A stretch of 64,000 nucleotides of DNA from Gnetum montanum. Taxonomy: Eukaryota; Streptophyta; Gnetopsida; Gnetales; Gnetaceae. The notes under the pieces were generated by a model. It did no database searches. It saw only the letters and a program-made list of their open reading frames with translations, and had not been told where the DNA came from. The stretch covers positions 337,675 through 401,674 of the forward strand of contig MNCI01023302.1 of assembly GCA_015680685.1 (NCBI GenBank), read 5' to 3'. A program made the position numbers and the translations under genes. Within the stretch, counting starts at the first letter, position 1; every line of letters starts with the position of its first letter. Of this stretch, positions 12,061-23,310 are shown in pieces.

Positions 12061-13150
12061 CAGCCAGTGGCTGATAGCTAACTCAGATAGTATCACATTA
12101 TGCATGGAACCAACTAAGAGCCTAAGATGTGCATATGTCAAAGGCATGGATGAACTTGAGTAAGTTCATCACCAACTCTCTGATGATGAAGATGATGATA
12201 CTTGTTAGGAAGAGTTGGAAATCCTTAATAATTTCAAACAGGAGCCCCTAGAATTAAAAGCTCTACCAACTAGCATGATGTATGCATTTTTAAACAATGG
12301 CAAGCCAGTTATAATCAATGCAAAACTTTTTCCCAAACAAAAAGAAAAGTTGTTGTAGGTGGTCAAAAAATGGTCAATAGCCTTTGCTTGATCATATCCT
12401 AAGTTGACTAGAATTGATCCATAGATATGCTAGCATCGTATTTACATCGACCTGGCCATGAAGCCAAGAAGGTGGCTGAATCCCAAATTGAAGTAGATCA
12501 TCAAGGAGAAAATAGAACAACTCCTCAAGGCAAGGTTCATCTATCCCATTATGGATAGTGAATGGGTTAGCCTACTCATAATTGTGCCAAATAAAGGTGG
12601 TAAGTGGAGGTCTACATTGATTTTAGGCTATTGAATAGGGCAACATTTAGAGATCATTTTTCATTGCCATTTGTACACCAAGTGTTGAACACTATCTTTG
12701 GGCATTGCTACTATAACTTCTTGGATGGTTATAGTGGTTATAACCAAATCTAGATTGTTCCTGAAGATTAGGCCAAGACAACATTCATGAGTCTAGGAGG
12801 AACTTTTTCATATTGTAAGATGTCAATTGATACGAGAAATGCCCTTGCAGCATTTTAATGCCTAGTTCCTAGTATTTTTCAACCACAAATTAGTAGTAGG
12901 GTAGAAGTCTTTATGGATGATTTCTCTACCTATGGGGCTATGTTTGAGCAAGCCTTGGACTACCTTGAGTAGGTATTGAAATGAGGTGTTGAAAAAAATA
13001 TTAGGCTTAATTGGTAGAAAAGACATCTAATTGGCCAGGAGGGCATAGTACTAGGGCACCAACTTTCATAAGAAGGGATTGCGGTAGACTTGAAAAAGAT
13101 AAGGATCATTCAAGGAATTACACATCAACCAGAGATAGTTAAAGATGTTC
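12061..13150 (+). pseudogene. E2 reverse transcriptase, degenerate
   Basis: Starts with the linker block EPLELKALPTSMMYAFLNNG at about 12,240, then FIYPIMDSEWVS at 12,535, and a broken palm domain. The catalytic FMDDFSTYG is intact at 12,912-12,938. Blocks and order match the Athila/Tat branch of gypsy RT and the parallel regions of E3, E4 and E1. Many stops and frameshifts are present (for example at about 12,422 and 12,640). Confidence 0.75.
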
Positions 13151-13830
13151 AATCATTTTTTAGACACACTGGCTACTATTAATGATTCATAAAGAATTTC
13201 TCTAAGAATACAAAGTTGTTGGTCAAGCTTATGAAGAAAGATGCTCTGTTATTTGGACTAAGGAGTGCAAACATGCATTCCAATAGTTGAAGGAACAACT
13301 CATAGAAACTCCAATTCTATGAGCACCAAACTAGTTCAAATTATTCCACATAATGATAGACACATGTAATTATGCCTTGGGAGCTATGCTTACATAGTTG
13401 GATAATAAGAAACATCCATATTACATCCACTGTGGGAGTCGAAGCATTGTGGATGAATAATTGAATTACACCATAATTGAGAAAGAACTAATGATAGTGG
13501 TGTATGCTCTCGAAAAGTTTAGGCACTATGTGCTTGGTTATAAAGTATTTGTGCACAGAGATCATAGTAGCATTCGCTTCCTAATTAACAATCCAACAGT
13601 GAGCCCTCGTATCATATGATGGCTTATGATCCTGTAGGAATTCAATCTTACAATGGTAGATTAGAAAGGGACTAAGAATGTGATCACTGACCATCTCTCT
13701 CGGTTAAGATGGGATACCAAAGAGGAGGAGAGTCTACTCTCTGATCAATTTCTTGACAAATTCCTCTTTACAGAAGTAATAAATGATCAAGTACTCATAA
13801 AAACAAAATGATACAATGACAATTCTCACC
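13151..13830 (+). pseudogene. E2 RNase H, degenerate
   Basis: After the RT thumb (FFRHTGYY at about 13,160) come TKECKHAFQ and LKEQLIETPIL (13,255-13,320), NYALGAMLT (13,370) with the usual first aspartate region degraded, EKELMIVVYALEKFRHYV (13,478-13,530) and HRDHSSIRFLI (13,555). The order is that of gypsy RNase H. Stops break it several times. Confidence 0.65.
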
Positions 13831-15059
13831 TACCTTCTCACTTAGGAGATGCCACAAGGTCTGGACTTTAGGAAGAAACAATAGTTTGTTCATTAGGCAA
13901 AGTACTTCATGGAAATTAATGAACACCTTTACAAGGTGTGTGCCAATGGTCTGGTTTGTTGGCGTGTCCTTAATGCAAATTAACTATGCATTCTCTAGGA
14001 TTCTTATGAAGGCCCTTATAGAGGCCACTATGTAGGGAGGTGTATGGCCATAAAAATCCTGATGCCAGGATACTATTGGCCTACAATCTTTAGGGAGGTC
14101 CACCAGTTTGTCCAATCTTGTGAATGTTGTCAAAGAGATGGTTGGATAACTGCTTGAATGGAGGGTCCTCAATAGTGGGTTCAACCATTGGAGCCCTTTG
14201 ATATATGGGGCATAGACTCCATCGGTTCTATCACAACCATGTCCAATGAAAAGATATATATCATCGTAGTGGTCAACTACTGCACCAAATGGGTAGAAGC
14301 AATAGTCATCACTAATTGTACATCATCCACTGCTACTAGATTGTATAAAAAAATGTTGTAAATAGGTTTGGGGTGCCACATGCACTAATTTCTAATAATT
14401 AAACTCACTTTATAGGCACCACCTTTCAAAAACTTATGCAATGCTTGGGGTTCAAACATAAATTAACAACACTCTATCACCCCCAAGCCAATAGTCAAGC
14501 AAAGGTAATTAACAGGGAGATCACAAAGATCCTAACAAAGACCATAAGAAAATATAGGAGAGATTGGTGCACAAAACTCAATAATGCCCTTTGGGCCTAC
14601 AGCTCAACATGGAAATTCTCTATTGGCTACTCTCCCTACGAGCTAGTGTACAGAGAACATCCAATGCTCTTGATTCAATTCGAGCTTTGTACACTTTCAA
14701 TAGCCTATGATTTAGACCTTGACCTAAGTCTAGCACAAAGAGAAAGATTGATCAACCAGAATGTACTAGATGAAAACTGATTAGTGGCCCTATCTTTGAA
14801 TGAAGTGCACAAGGCATTCAATAAGCAACATCATAACCTTAGAATATGGAAAGTAAAACTTCAACTGGGAGATAAGGTTTTTCATTGAAATCCCACACAC
14901 GTGCCCCAGAAAAGAAAGTTCCAAACATTGTGGGACGGATCTTATATAATTGATCAAGCCTTTCCCTCTAAGGCCATGTTAATCTACAAACCTAAGAGCC
15001 CACATAGAAAGTAGTTGGTCAACATCCAACAAGTGAAACCTTTCCATGAACCCAAATAA
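13831..15059 (+). pseudogene. E2 integrase, degenerate
   Basis: Zinc-binding cysteines appear in VHQFVQSCECCQRDGW at about 14,100. The core holds WGIDSIGSITT (14,203), VVVNYCTKWVEA (14,268) and, in the longest open frame 14,436-14,780, LTTLYHPQANSQAKVINREI. In that last block the catalytic Glu of the usual QxEVxNRE pattern is Lys. The C-terminal block ELCTLSIAYDLDLDLSLAQRERL and VNIQQVKPFHEPK (15,020-15,058) follow, ending in TAA at 15,057. Confidence 0.8.
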
Positions 15060-15951
15060 GCTAGTGTAACAACTACCTCAACGTATGGACAACTACGTTC
15101 AATTTTTTGGATCTCCTCCTTCCAACTTAGTTGTAGAGAGATGGCCACCCATGGTAACCATACACATGGCTCCTCAATTTTTCAATTTTTGTTTTACACA
15201 TTTTTGCTTTATACTTTGTTGATTTTTACCTTTTTCTTTATTTTTTTTGTTCTATTGGTTTTCTCAATTTTTTGTTTTACAACATTGTTAGTATGTTTTA
15301 CCTTTCTTGAATATTTTATACTTTCTTATATATTCTATATTTTACTTTATTTTTTATGTGTGACTTTTCATTATTTTTGCTAATAAAAGTGCTTTATTAC
15401 TGCAGAACACAGTGCCACTGTTACTATTTTCTAATGATGGTTTGTGCTTAATGTTGTGATTATCAATGTTTGGTCTCTATTTTTGAATTCTAACATCTAA
15501 TAACTGTGACATGGTTTATTTTTCATGGAATAGGTAGTGAGTCCACATCATCCACCCATCTACAAACTCTATCATTTTCCTTGTTCTAGAATTTTAAGGT
15601 CCCTTTCATTAAAGAAACTTTTAATAAATTGGTGACCTTGGTAGTTTTCAGAATTGGGAAGGATTCAAAGATTTGTACAGGGTGTGACTTCAAGGGGACT
15701 CAATACTCTTTGTACCCTTCTACTTACTCAAGTGCTTGAGTGTGTTCATAGACTTCTTACCATTCCATGTCATCCAATAACAAGAAGTTGAATAAAGTCT
15801 TTGCATGGTGTGGTTTCCATTCAAAAAAAAGGGAAAAAAAGAAAAAAAAGAAAAAAAAGAAAAGAGAGAGAGAGAGAAAAAAAAGATCATGGAAATTCAA
15901 AACACATCCCTTAGACAAATAAATAGGCTACAAGCATTGGTTATGGGACTA

Positions 15952-15979
15952 GAAAGACATGTTACCCATGCCTAAAGGT
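15952..15979 (+). promoter_or_regulatory. 28-nt conserved spacer motif of E2
   Basis: Runs from GAAAGACATG to CCTAAAGGT and is identical to 4,995-5,022 (minus strand, E1) and 57,865-57,892 (E4). AAAG|GT could serve as a splice donor for an ORF3 transcript, with the acceptor at 17,230. The role is inferred. Confidence 0.45.
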
Positions 15980-16689
15980 CCCTTCTAAGGCCCTCATTTC
16001 CTTTTTCCTTCTCTGCTTTTGGAATGGTGGTTATTTTGTGGGTGTGCTCTTGTGTCTCAAGTGGGTGGATTGGTCTTGGAGTGGTGATGCAAAGTCACTG
16101 AAAGAAGCTAGTTTTGGTCTGGACTAAGGATGGATCTTCTCAAGTCATTTTAAACACAAATTCCATAAGGAACTTCTGATGACCTCAATTCAAGATTCCA
16201 TCCCACCTTCTCAGCCATCCTTTTATGTTATCATCACTCACCTCATTGTTGGTTTCTATGTTCTACTCGATGACTTAGTTTGATATGTTGGAATTCTTGG
16301 ATAGGTTCTTTTTGGTTGGTCCTTAACTTTTTCTGATCATTAATTGACTATGGGCCCCACAGAATCCTTAGTTGAGGTTATGCAAGGGCATGTGCCTACT
16401 ATGTAGAGGATCCATTTGCATATCTCTTGGTTTGGATAGTTAAGACCCTTACCTTAGACATTGCTAGAATTCTATCTTTTGCATATTCCATTATGTATCA
16501 TGCTCTATGCTTCTTAAACTCTCGTTAAATTCATTCTCTAAATCATTTTCCTAATTTTCTAAATTTTCTGAGCTTCAACATCCTCTTATACTATTCTCAT
16601 CATGTTTGTGGCTTTTTGGACTTCCATTTGATCCCAATTTCACTCAAAAAATCCTTGTATTTTGGAAGTTTGACGAAAGTCAATGATTA

Positions 16690-16785
16690 TCAACAACTAC
16701 ATTGACTAGGCCTAGTTGATGCAGTCGACCTTTTCAACTAGGCCTAGTCGATGCAAGGCAAAAACTCTATTTATATGACCACATA
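16690..16785 (+). promoter_or_regulatory. Putative internal promoter of E2 ORF3
   Basis: TTGACTAGGCCTAGTTGATG and CAACTAGGCCTAGTCGATGC form a nearly palindromic pair (16,700-16,756), followed 15 bp later by a TATA-like CTATTTATATGACC at about 16,768. The E2 LTR U3 carries TTGACTAGGC with CCATCGATG at 8,970-8,995 before its own TATA box. The arrangement parallels 4,141-4,215 in E1. Confidence 0.4.
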
Positions 16786-17230
16786 CTGTGTAATTTTTTG
16801 TGATTTTCTTCATAACAAGAGGGGAGTTTTTGCCATTTTTCAAAGCCCAAAACCTTTTAGAGCCCATAACTTTCCAACCATTTGTTCAAATCACTCCATT
16901 CTTTGATCTTGTAGATATTGGAGGTAGGATCTCAATCATGGGGGTCACAAACCTTAAGGTTTATGATGATTTTTTTAAAAAAATTTTCTAACTTTTCCAA
17001 AGGGTTAATGAATACAATGATATGAAACCATCAATTTTTTAGAGTTAACCCTTCTAACACCCTCTGGACTAAATTATTAACATTAAAACACATATAAAAT
17101 GATGATTAAAATTGATTAAATTAGCCATAATTACAACTTAGCCAAGTGCAACTATTCCAAGGAGATAAGGTATCCTAATTGTTTCATGTTACATAACAAT
17201 TGCTAACATGTGGTCATGTTGTGATTATAG

Positions 17231-20093
17231 ATGGCATTAAGATTGAAATGACCACAAAAGGAAGGATCCTCTCAACTAAGGAAGAAATGGCCCAAAATTA
17301 GAAGGGGCCAACAAGAACATGCCAGGGTCCTATTGGAGGAAACCCATGTAATGGGACCTCTTTGAGAGGAGCCTAAAGTGGAATCTATTCAATAGATTCC
17401 CAAAGAAGAAGTTGCAACGGAACAATCATAGTGTGGAGAGGCACCAAGACCGATACTGAGGCTTAAAGTCACAGTAACACAAGCCTACCTTGACATCATT
17501 AGTTGCTATGATATCCAATGCTCAGTTCTCCAAGAACTAAACTTTGGGCCATTTTTAGAGCATGGCCCAACAGAGGTAAAAACATAATTGCAAACCTCTC
17601 CCATGTGGCTAATCATCACTTCTAGTGGAAAGTGCTACATGGAAGAGATGTACCTCTTCTGGAACAACAAAAGGGTAGGCTTCATAGTGAAGATCAAGGA
17701 CATTCAGGTGTCGTACTTAGTTGAAACTATTGCACAAGTTCTTGGGTTGCCTAATTCTAGAACATAATTGGTAGAGCTATCTATGCAAGCTAATCTTTAG
17801 GCCAAAAAGGAGTGGTCCTAGTGGTGTTACGGGGTTGACCGTAAGGAGTTCAACATGCTCACATTGGTAGAATGCATATACTTTAAGATAATGGCCTATC
17901 ACCTCAATCTGATGGTGAGGCCCAGCAAGGTGACTACCTTTTCTACCTAAGCATGTGCTACTCTAAGTAGGATATTTCTAGTAAATCTTCCATTATTGAT
18001 ATATTTAGAGATCAAGAAGAGCTTCAAAGAAAATGAACGTGGAAGGAAAACCCTGCCCTTCACATGCCTCATTTGGAAACTTTGCAAAAGGACAGGGATC
18101 ATCCACTATACAAATGACATGATCAAACATTCTCCTATAGCCTTGTGATCTAAAATGATGAAGGGCAAGATACCTACCATGTCTAAAGAAGGGAAGCAGT
18201 AGTTGTCACCTCCACCACCTACTTAAGAAAGAATGCTAGAGGCCCACGTAGCCATTAAGCACTTGCATGAAATCCAAGAACAGCTTTTGCGTGAGCAGGA
18301 GTAGCATGTAGGAACAAGTGGTGGAGACCCATCTGTATATTAAATTACGATGAGTCACCTTAATAAGGTGGCTTGGACATCTAGCCAGATGGAAAGAGGT
18401 GGACCAATATTCGCTTCCAAATGAATGTAGTTGCCCATGAAATTGAATCCCAGTGCCCAAGAGGTGATGGTGTTTCTATCTCAACACCATCTATTCCCAA
18501 AAATCTTTGGGAATGCTACCTCTTTTTCAGTGTGCTTGGAGAAGGATGAAGGAGCAACTGTATTAGTGATGTAGCACCAAGGGCAAGAGACTATTGTTGA
18601 AGTAGTTGCTAACTAAATCATAGAAACACTTAATGCACCTATGATGTCTATACTAGATGTATCTACACTTCAAGATGTGTAGAAATCCATAGGCATGGTT
18701 TGTGGAAGATTGAGTGTAGCCTAGCACGAAGAGTTGCTAGACCAATTGGTGGGGACTAGTCAACTGATTCTGGATATCTTCAATTTTTTGGGCAACATTA
18801 ATGCAACCTAGTTGGAGTTGTTGGAAGAAAATGGTAAATGCATCATCCTGGAAGGGCAATTTGAAATGGCTGAAATAAAAAACCAACGCTTGGCCATGGA
18901 AGTTGCTAAATTGTGTGTCTGTTTTGCTAATCTTGCACTCCTTAGCCTAGCAATGACCAGAGATGAAGTTTGTAGTAGTTTCAAGAATGATTAAAATAAG
19001 CTGAGGAGGAAATGGTGATGGCCATCTTCAACTAGTTCATAGCAGAAGCAAAAACCTACTTTGTTTAGAAAAACTTGGTTCAAACATGTTAAGAAAACAA
19101 ATCACTAACTATAGAAAATCATTACATGTGTAATGTTGATGCACAAAAATAATAGATGTAGGAATTCATTCATCAACAATAGCAGCAACTTGGTAGGGTA
19201 ACCGAAAAATTAAGAAAACTAGCCATGGATAATCATAATCTATCTATGGAGGAAGTTCGAGGCTTACGGTAGAAATCTACCATTTAGATTGCTACTTGAA
19301 AAAGTGAGGCTCTTAAATTTGAAAGAGTTAAGAATCACTATAAAGACCAAGTTGTCTTGTAGAAGGAAGTAATTCAAAAGCATATTCAAATTACTAAGGA
19401 AAATGTAAATGAGGCCCTCCAATAACTCCAACAAGGAAGAGAAGTGTGGTAGCCCATCTTTAATTGAATAGATGCCTATAATAGAGTGGAGATCCACCTG
19501 AAGGATTTGCAAATTGAAGAAATGATAGAGTATATAGAATTAGCAAATCTTCGCTATACAAACCTAGTGATGCTGACCAACGAACAACCGTGGTTAGATC
19601 TCAAAAAGTAGGTGGCCAACTTGTACTTGTTGTACGAGGTTGAGTTCAAGCACCATAAGGACACCAAGCAAAGCTTGAGATGACAAACATAGAATTCAAA
19701 GTTCTCAAGGCATGATTCACTGATTAATGATCAACTACCAAGAACTTGGCCAAGAGAATCAATGATTACTAGGAGCTAAAAGATGTAGTTAGAGCATTTG
19801 ATGTCAAGCATAAACAATTTGTTGTTTGGTTCATCAATGCCAAGGAGCTATTCCCAGCAATTCCCTATCCTTGGAATGTGCTCATTCTAAACGACATTGG
19901 TGAAGCTGCATGGATCATGCACAATCCCAAAAGTAAGGAAGAAAAAATGAAAACATTAATGGATGATTTTCACCTCTCACTAGAAATTGTAGCAGTAGTA
20001 GGACAGCCACCGTTGCCCTAGTTGTTGCATGTGCCTGAAGCTAGTGAAGGTCCTTTAGAGCCTTAGGAACCTCCACCACTTGGGACTATCTGA
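17231..20093 (+). pseudogene. E2 third ORF (ORF3), degenerate, function unknown
   Basis: From ATGGCATTAAG at 17,231 to TGA at 20,091-20,093 a broken frame of about 950 codons aligns with E1 ORF3 (3,603-835). The N-terminal part is basic. The middle has VLQELNFGPFLEHG (about 17,530), NMLTLVECIYFKIMAYHLN (about 17,850) and long Lys/Glu/Gln-rich stretches likely to form coiled coils (18,240-19,500). The C-terminal part has ELANLRYTNLVMLTNEQPW (19,535) and the end block YPWNVLILNDIGEAAWIMHN (19,875). No clear signal peptide or membrane span. It occupies the place where Athila elements can carry an env-like ORF; I do not recognise a domain. Confidence 0.6.
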
Positions 20094-20289
20094 TATTCCC
20101 AATAGAATTTATGCCATCAAAGGACATGCTATTCAATTTTGCACAGTCATGTCAAGGTGTTCAATTTTATGGCATGAACATTGCAATTTTTGTAATGTGT
20201 TGATTTGTACAGTTGGGTACACTTGAGTCAGTCAATAAACCCATACCTTTCCAATTTTGTAAAAAAACTTGAGGATGAGTTTTTATTCA

Positions 20290-20301
20290 GTTGTGGGGAT
20301 A
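20290..20301 (+). promoter_or_regulatory. E2 polypurine tract
   Basis: GTTGTGGGGATA lies directly before the 3' LTR start TGATGAG, where plus-strand DNA synthesis of an LTR element is primed. Confidence 0.45.
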
Positions 20302-21189
20302 TGATGAGTTGTGGTTGGCCATGTTGACTAGGCTGCATTGATTTGTCCTAGTCAACACAGCCCCATTGATGCATTGTTTCATGCATCAACACAACCTCGT
20401 TGATAGAGGATCTATTCTTGCTTATAAATACATGTTCACTAGCTACATTTATGGCATTAGTCAATCATAGTGTAGCGAAGCTCTTGCAGTTTTTCCATTC
20501 AATAGTTATAATATTTTTTTGAGTGCCTGCAGTAAGAGTCATTAAGTGTATAGATCTTTATTCAAACACTGTTGTACCTCAGCACATTAGTGTTTGTGGT
20601 AAGAAAAATGAACTTCTTGATAAATCTTGTAGCATTCTAGATAGTTTAAATGTTTCATTCATGGATTTAATATTTTTAGCTATTTATTCAATCTTTCAAG
20701 TAGTGAAGGTAATTAAGTAAGATAAGCTAAATAGCAAGTAAGGGAACACATAAGTACAATCACTTCTAGCATGAATATGATGTTTAGTAATCCTAGCAAT
20801 GCTTAACACTTGGTAACCTAGCAATGTTATATGTGTTCGGGATGTGTATAGTAAGTGGGACCAAATACTTATGTTAGGACTAGTTGAATAGTAGTTAGCT
20901 CATTAGATGAAAAGTAGGTATTAAATTACTTTATTCTTCATCTTGTTTATTTCAAGCATCAAAATCATAAAATATAAAATGACAAAAATCATGTACCTCA
21001 ATTACACTTAAACCATACCCTTAAGCTTCATAAGTGTAGTTGGAAAGACAATGAACGTCCTCAACATAAAGTTTACTTCCTAGGAAACTAGTGGACCATA
21101 AACTATAGAGTCCACAGAATTCAACTGGATCGTGTGTGAATGCTTTGTGATTCATATGGTTGGATGTAGGGGTGCCTCATCACTGATCA
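20302..21189 (+). repeat. E2 3' LTR
   Basis: Begins TGATGAGTTGTGG, TATA box at about 20,423, ends TGATCA at 21,189. Aligns with 8,936-9,866 over its length, with a shorter U3 repeat region (two to three copies of the GGC-centred motif instead of four). Confidence 0.8.
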
Positions 21190-21425
21190 ATACATATCTT
21201 TAAAAGAAGCATTATTTTGATAAGCACAAGAATTGTTAACTTTACAAGCATAGTCTTCTATCTTTCTAAATGTAAGCAAGGAAATAATATACTTACCTTG
21301 ATAAAAGAGGTGACAATAAAATTGCATGCACTAGTTGATAGTGTCCATTAGGCTCTGTTTGATGCTAAGCATCCTTTTCATGTTCACTCTTGAAGAGATC
21401 AAGAGTACTAGTTTCTAATACCACT
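21190..21425 (-). pseudogene. Copia gag N-terminal region and primer-binding site
   Basis: On the minus strand TGGTATTAGAAAC (21,423-21,411) is a decayed tRNA-Met primer-binding site two bases after the LTR end. Broken gag-type sequence follows to 21,190, where E2 interrupts it, and continues at 8,935. No long frame survives. Confidence 0.5.
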
Positions 21426-22620
21426 TGAGGATTGTTTAACTTAGAAGGTGGAAGGGATGAATAAGTTTCCCAATTAAAACTTGCAAACACAAAGCATGCA
21501 AGCCAAATTTAACATGGTTTCCCAACTTGGGTAGTCCACACTTGGACGATAGATTACAAGCACATCTCTAGACATTGTTGCTCTCAAAATGTGGTTGAAG
21601 GATCCAGACCCTGTATGGGGTGTTGTATCATAGCACCAATCAGTCAATCTCATAAGGTGCCATCTAGCTTGAAAATGTGGTTTCAAGGCTTCCACAGCCT
21701 TGAAAATCTTTGGGCTTTGCATTGGAGTGTTGTTCCACTGTACCAACAATGTAATCCCATAAGATCCTAACAAGCTCAAGCACATCAACCTTGTAGGACA
21801 GTCAGGAACAAGAATTATAAGGAATGACTGCAACTCAATTTGTTGATCCTTGTACAGTTAGGTACAACACACTTTACAATGCCAAAATGATAAGACAATG
21901 AAAAGCAATAAGGAATTCAATGATTATAAATGATTGTACAATGAATACAATAAGGGTTGCACTATTCCAAAGGCATATCAAGTCTTCTTATAGTTTTTGT
22001 GTTGCTAAATCCTTCTCTAAACTATTACAACAGCTAGCTAACGATCACTAACTATTGTGGGAGACATCTTTCTTATGCCTAAGACGTCTCTTTGAATTTG
22101 TGTTTAAATTTGGGAAGATGTCTTTGTTTTTTGAAAGACATCTTTTTGAAGTGTCTACTCTAGAAGATATCTTTGCTCAATGGAATATGTCTTTCTGTAT
22201 TTGGTCTGCATTTTGTAGAAACATCTTTGCCTCATGAAAGACATCTTTGGTTGAGGAAGGACATCTTGTTATTTCTAAAGATATCTTTCTAAATTTTCTT
22301 TGGGTTTACCAAAAATCTGCCAAGATGTCTACTACTTTCTAGAGATGTCTTTCTTCACTTTCTCTTACATGTTGAATGCATCATTCATTGTTCGCAACCT
22401 TGATCTTTTGTATGCCTGAATGATGTCCACTTTGCTTGTACAATATCGAGTCCTTCTGCACGTTCTTTGGATGTTTTTTTGAAGACATGTGGGTGACCTC
22501 CTCCTTTGAGTTTGGTCTAAGATAGTTTTTTCCTTGTCCATAACTTTGCTCAATCCAAGTTCTTGTCTTGCAAGTACAACAACTACACACACATAGAAAC
22601 AAGAACTTATTTTCCATTTT
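21426..22620 (-). repeat. Copia 5' LTR, right boundary approximate
   Basis: Left end TGAGGATT at 21,426 beside the primer-binding site; first 190 bp match the truncated 3' LTR. The U3 side holds a dense cluster of AGACATCTTT-type motifs (22,057-22,350). The right end is uncertain to within some tens of bases; TAATG occurs at both 5,253-5,257 and 22,624-22,628 and may be the target duplication. Confidence 0.5.
22057..22350. repeat. Cluster of about twelve AGACATCTTT / AAAGATGTCT motifs
   Basis: The motif and its reverse complement, with one or two changes, recur at about 22,062, 22,080, 22,112, 22,133, 22,160, 22,182, 22,217, 22,236, 22,256, 22,277, 22,320 and 22,343, in both orientations and with irregular spacing. 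It lies in the copia U3 and could be an enhancer array or a folded inverted-repeat structure. Confidence 0.6.
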
Positions 22621-22919
22621 TCTTAATGTTTTGACATACTAAAAACAAAAGGTCCATATAATGATCATAGGTTTATTCTTAGCTATATGATGAAAAAGAA
22701 TATCATTATGGCCATGGTAAGTGTTGGCACATTTGGCCATTTCATGGAATAGCAAAAGTAGATACTAAAAAAAAGAAATGGTAGAAAACATGATAAAAAA
22801 TATTCTTCAGAAATAAATGAAAATCGGGAAGCATATTATGTTATTGCAAAATGGCACACAAGTGGATAGTAACAGGCAAAAGAGAGTGACCCTCTACTTA
22901 AAAAGCTTCATAGCTTCCT

Positions 22920-23310
22920 TAACACTGTCCATGCCTGCGCAGTCCAACAGTTGCAGCGAAATAACCATGGTAGAAACCATCTTGTCCATTCTCTCTGCAA
23001 CTAATTCAATGGTGGAAATTTCCATTCATCAATGATGGCGATGGAACCTACTACGCTTATGCACCACTTGATTACCCTCATCATCAACATCAACACTTTT
23101 AGTTTGGCGTCACCGATGGCTAAGTGGGTGGTGAACCACTACAAAATGTGGGACAATATCAAGGTCTTCAATCTCTCTGGCATGGACTGTGCCACCAATG
23201 TAATCGGCATAGACATGGCCCAAGATTTGTTATCCCTGAGCCCTGGATCCTACGCTCTCGTTGTGGGAATCAAAAACACCACTCTATCCTACAAGAGAAA
23301 CCCAACATAA
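22920..23310 (+). pseudogene. Fragment of a plant 3-ketoacyl-CoA synthase (KCS)
   Basis: The frame 23,032-23,310 contains WVVNHYKMWDNIKVFNLSGM followed by DCATNVIGIDMAQDLLSLSP and SYALVVGIKNTT. This follows the plant FAE1/KCS condensing-enzyme segment around the catalytic cysteine (family pattern NHYKM…GMGCSAG…IDLAKDLL…ALVVSTENIT). The cysteine is kept, but the normally invariant residues round it are changed (GMDCATN). Upstream 22,920-23,030 may hold the preceding segment in another frame. The family enzyme elongates very-long-chain fatty acids in the ER for wax and cutin. Full length is about 500 residues; here only about 80-120 remain, with no start or end. It is a captured or leftover gene fragment. 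Confidence 0.6.

Larger units (their letters stand above)
15060..17230 (+). other. E2 spacer between integrase and ORF3
   Basis: Contains a T-rich stretch (15,160-15,380), a purine-rich microsatellite (15,823-15,885), the 28-nt conserved motif at 15,952-15,979, a putative internal promoter at 16,690-16,785, and a splice-acceptor-like end (branch-point GCTAAC at 17,202, AG at 17,229-17,230) directly before the ORF3 ATG. I see no coding sequence. Confidence 0.6.
8936..21189 (+). mobile_element. E2: Athila-like Ty3/gypsy element, plus strand, with third ORF
   Basis: Direct LTRs at 8,936-9,866 and 20,302-21,189 enclose a primer-binding site, degenerate gag, protease remnant, RT, RNase H, integrase, a 2.2-kb spacer and a third ORF. 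Flanks are ATACT (8,931-8,935) and ATACA (21,190-21,194), compatible with a 5-bp target duplication carrying one change. It sits inside the copia gag gene. LTRs differ at very roughly a tenth of positions by eye. Every ORF contains stops. Confidence 0.85.
5258..22620 (-). mobile_element. SIRE/Maximus-like Ty1/copia retrotransposon, minus strand, split by E2
   Basis: Minus-strand order is 5' LTR (about 22,620-21,426), primer-binding site (21,423-21,411), gag (21,405-21,190 continued at 8,935-8,565), protease, integrase, RT, RNase H (to about 5,480), and a truncated 3' LTR (5,450-5,258). Integrase before RT is diagnostic of copia; the RT-RNase H text resembles the SIRE/Maximus lineage. E2 at 8,936-21,189 interrupts gag. 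The 3' LTR is only about 190 bp, so U3 and the gag-pol tail have been deleted. The outer right boundary is approximate, because the truncated 3' LTR cannot be used to fix it. Confidence 0.75.

Noticed and set aside
15823-15885. GAAAAAA/GA purine tract as a polypurine tract
   Set aside because: It lies more than 4 kb before the 3' LTR; a simple low-complexity repeat in the spacer.
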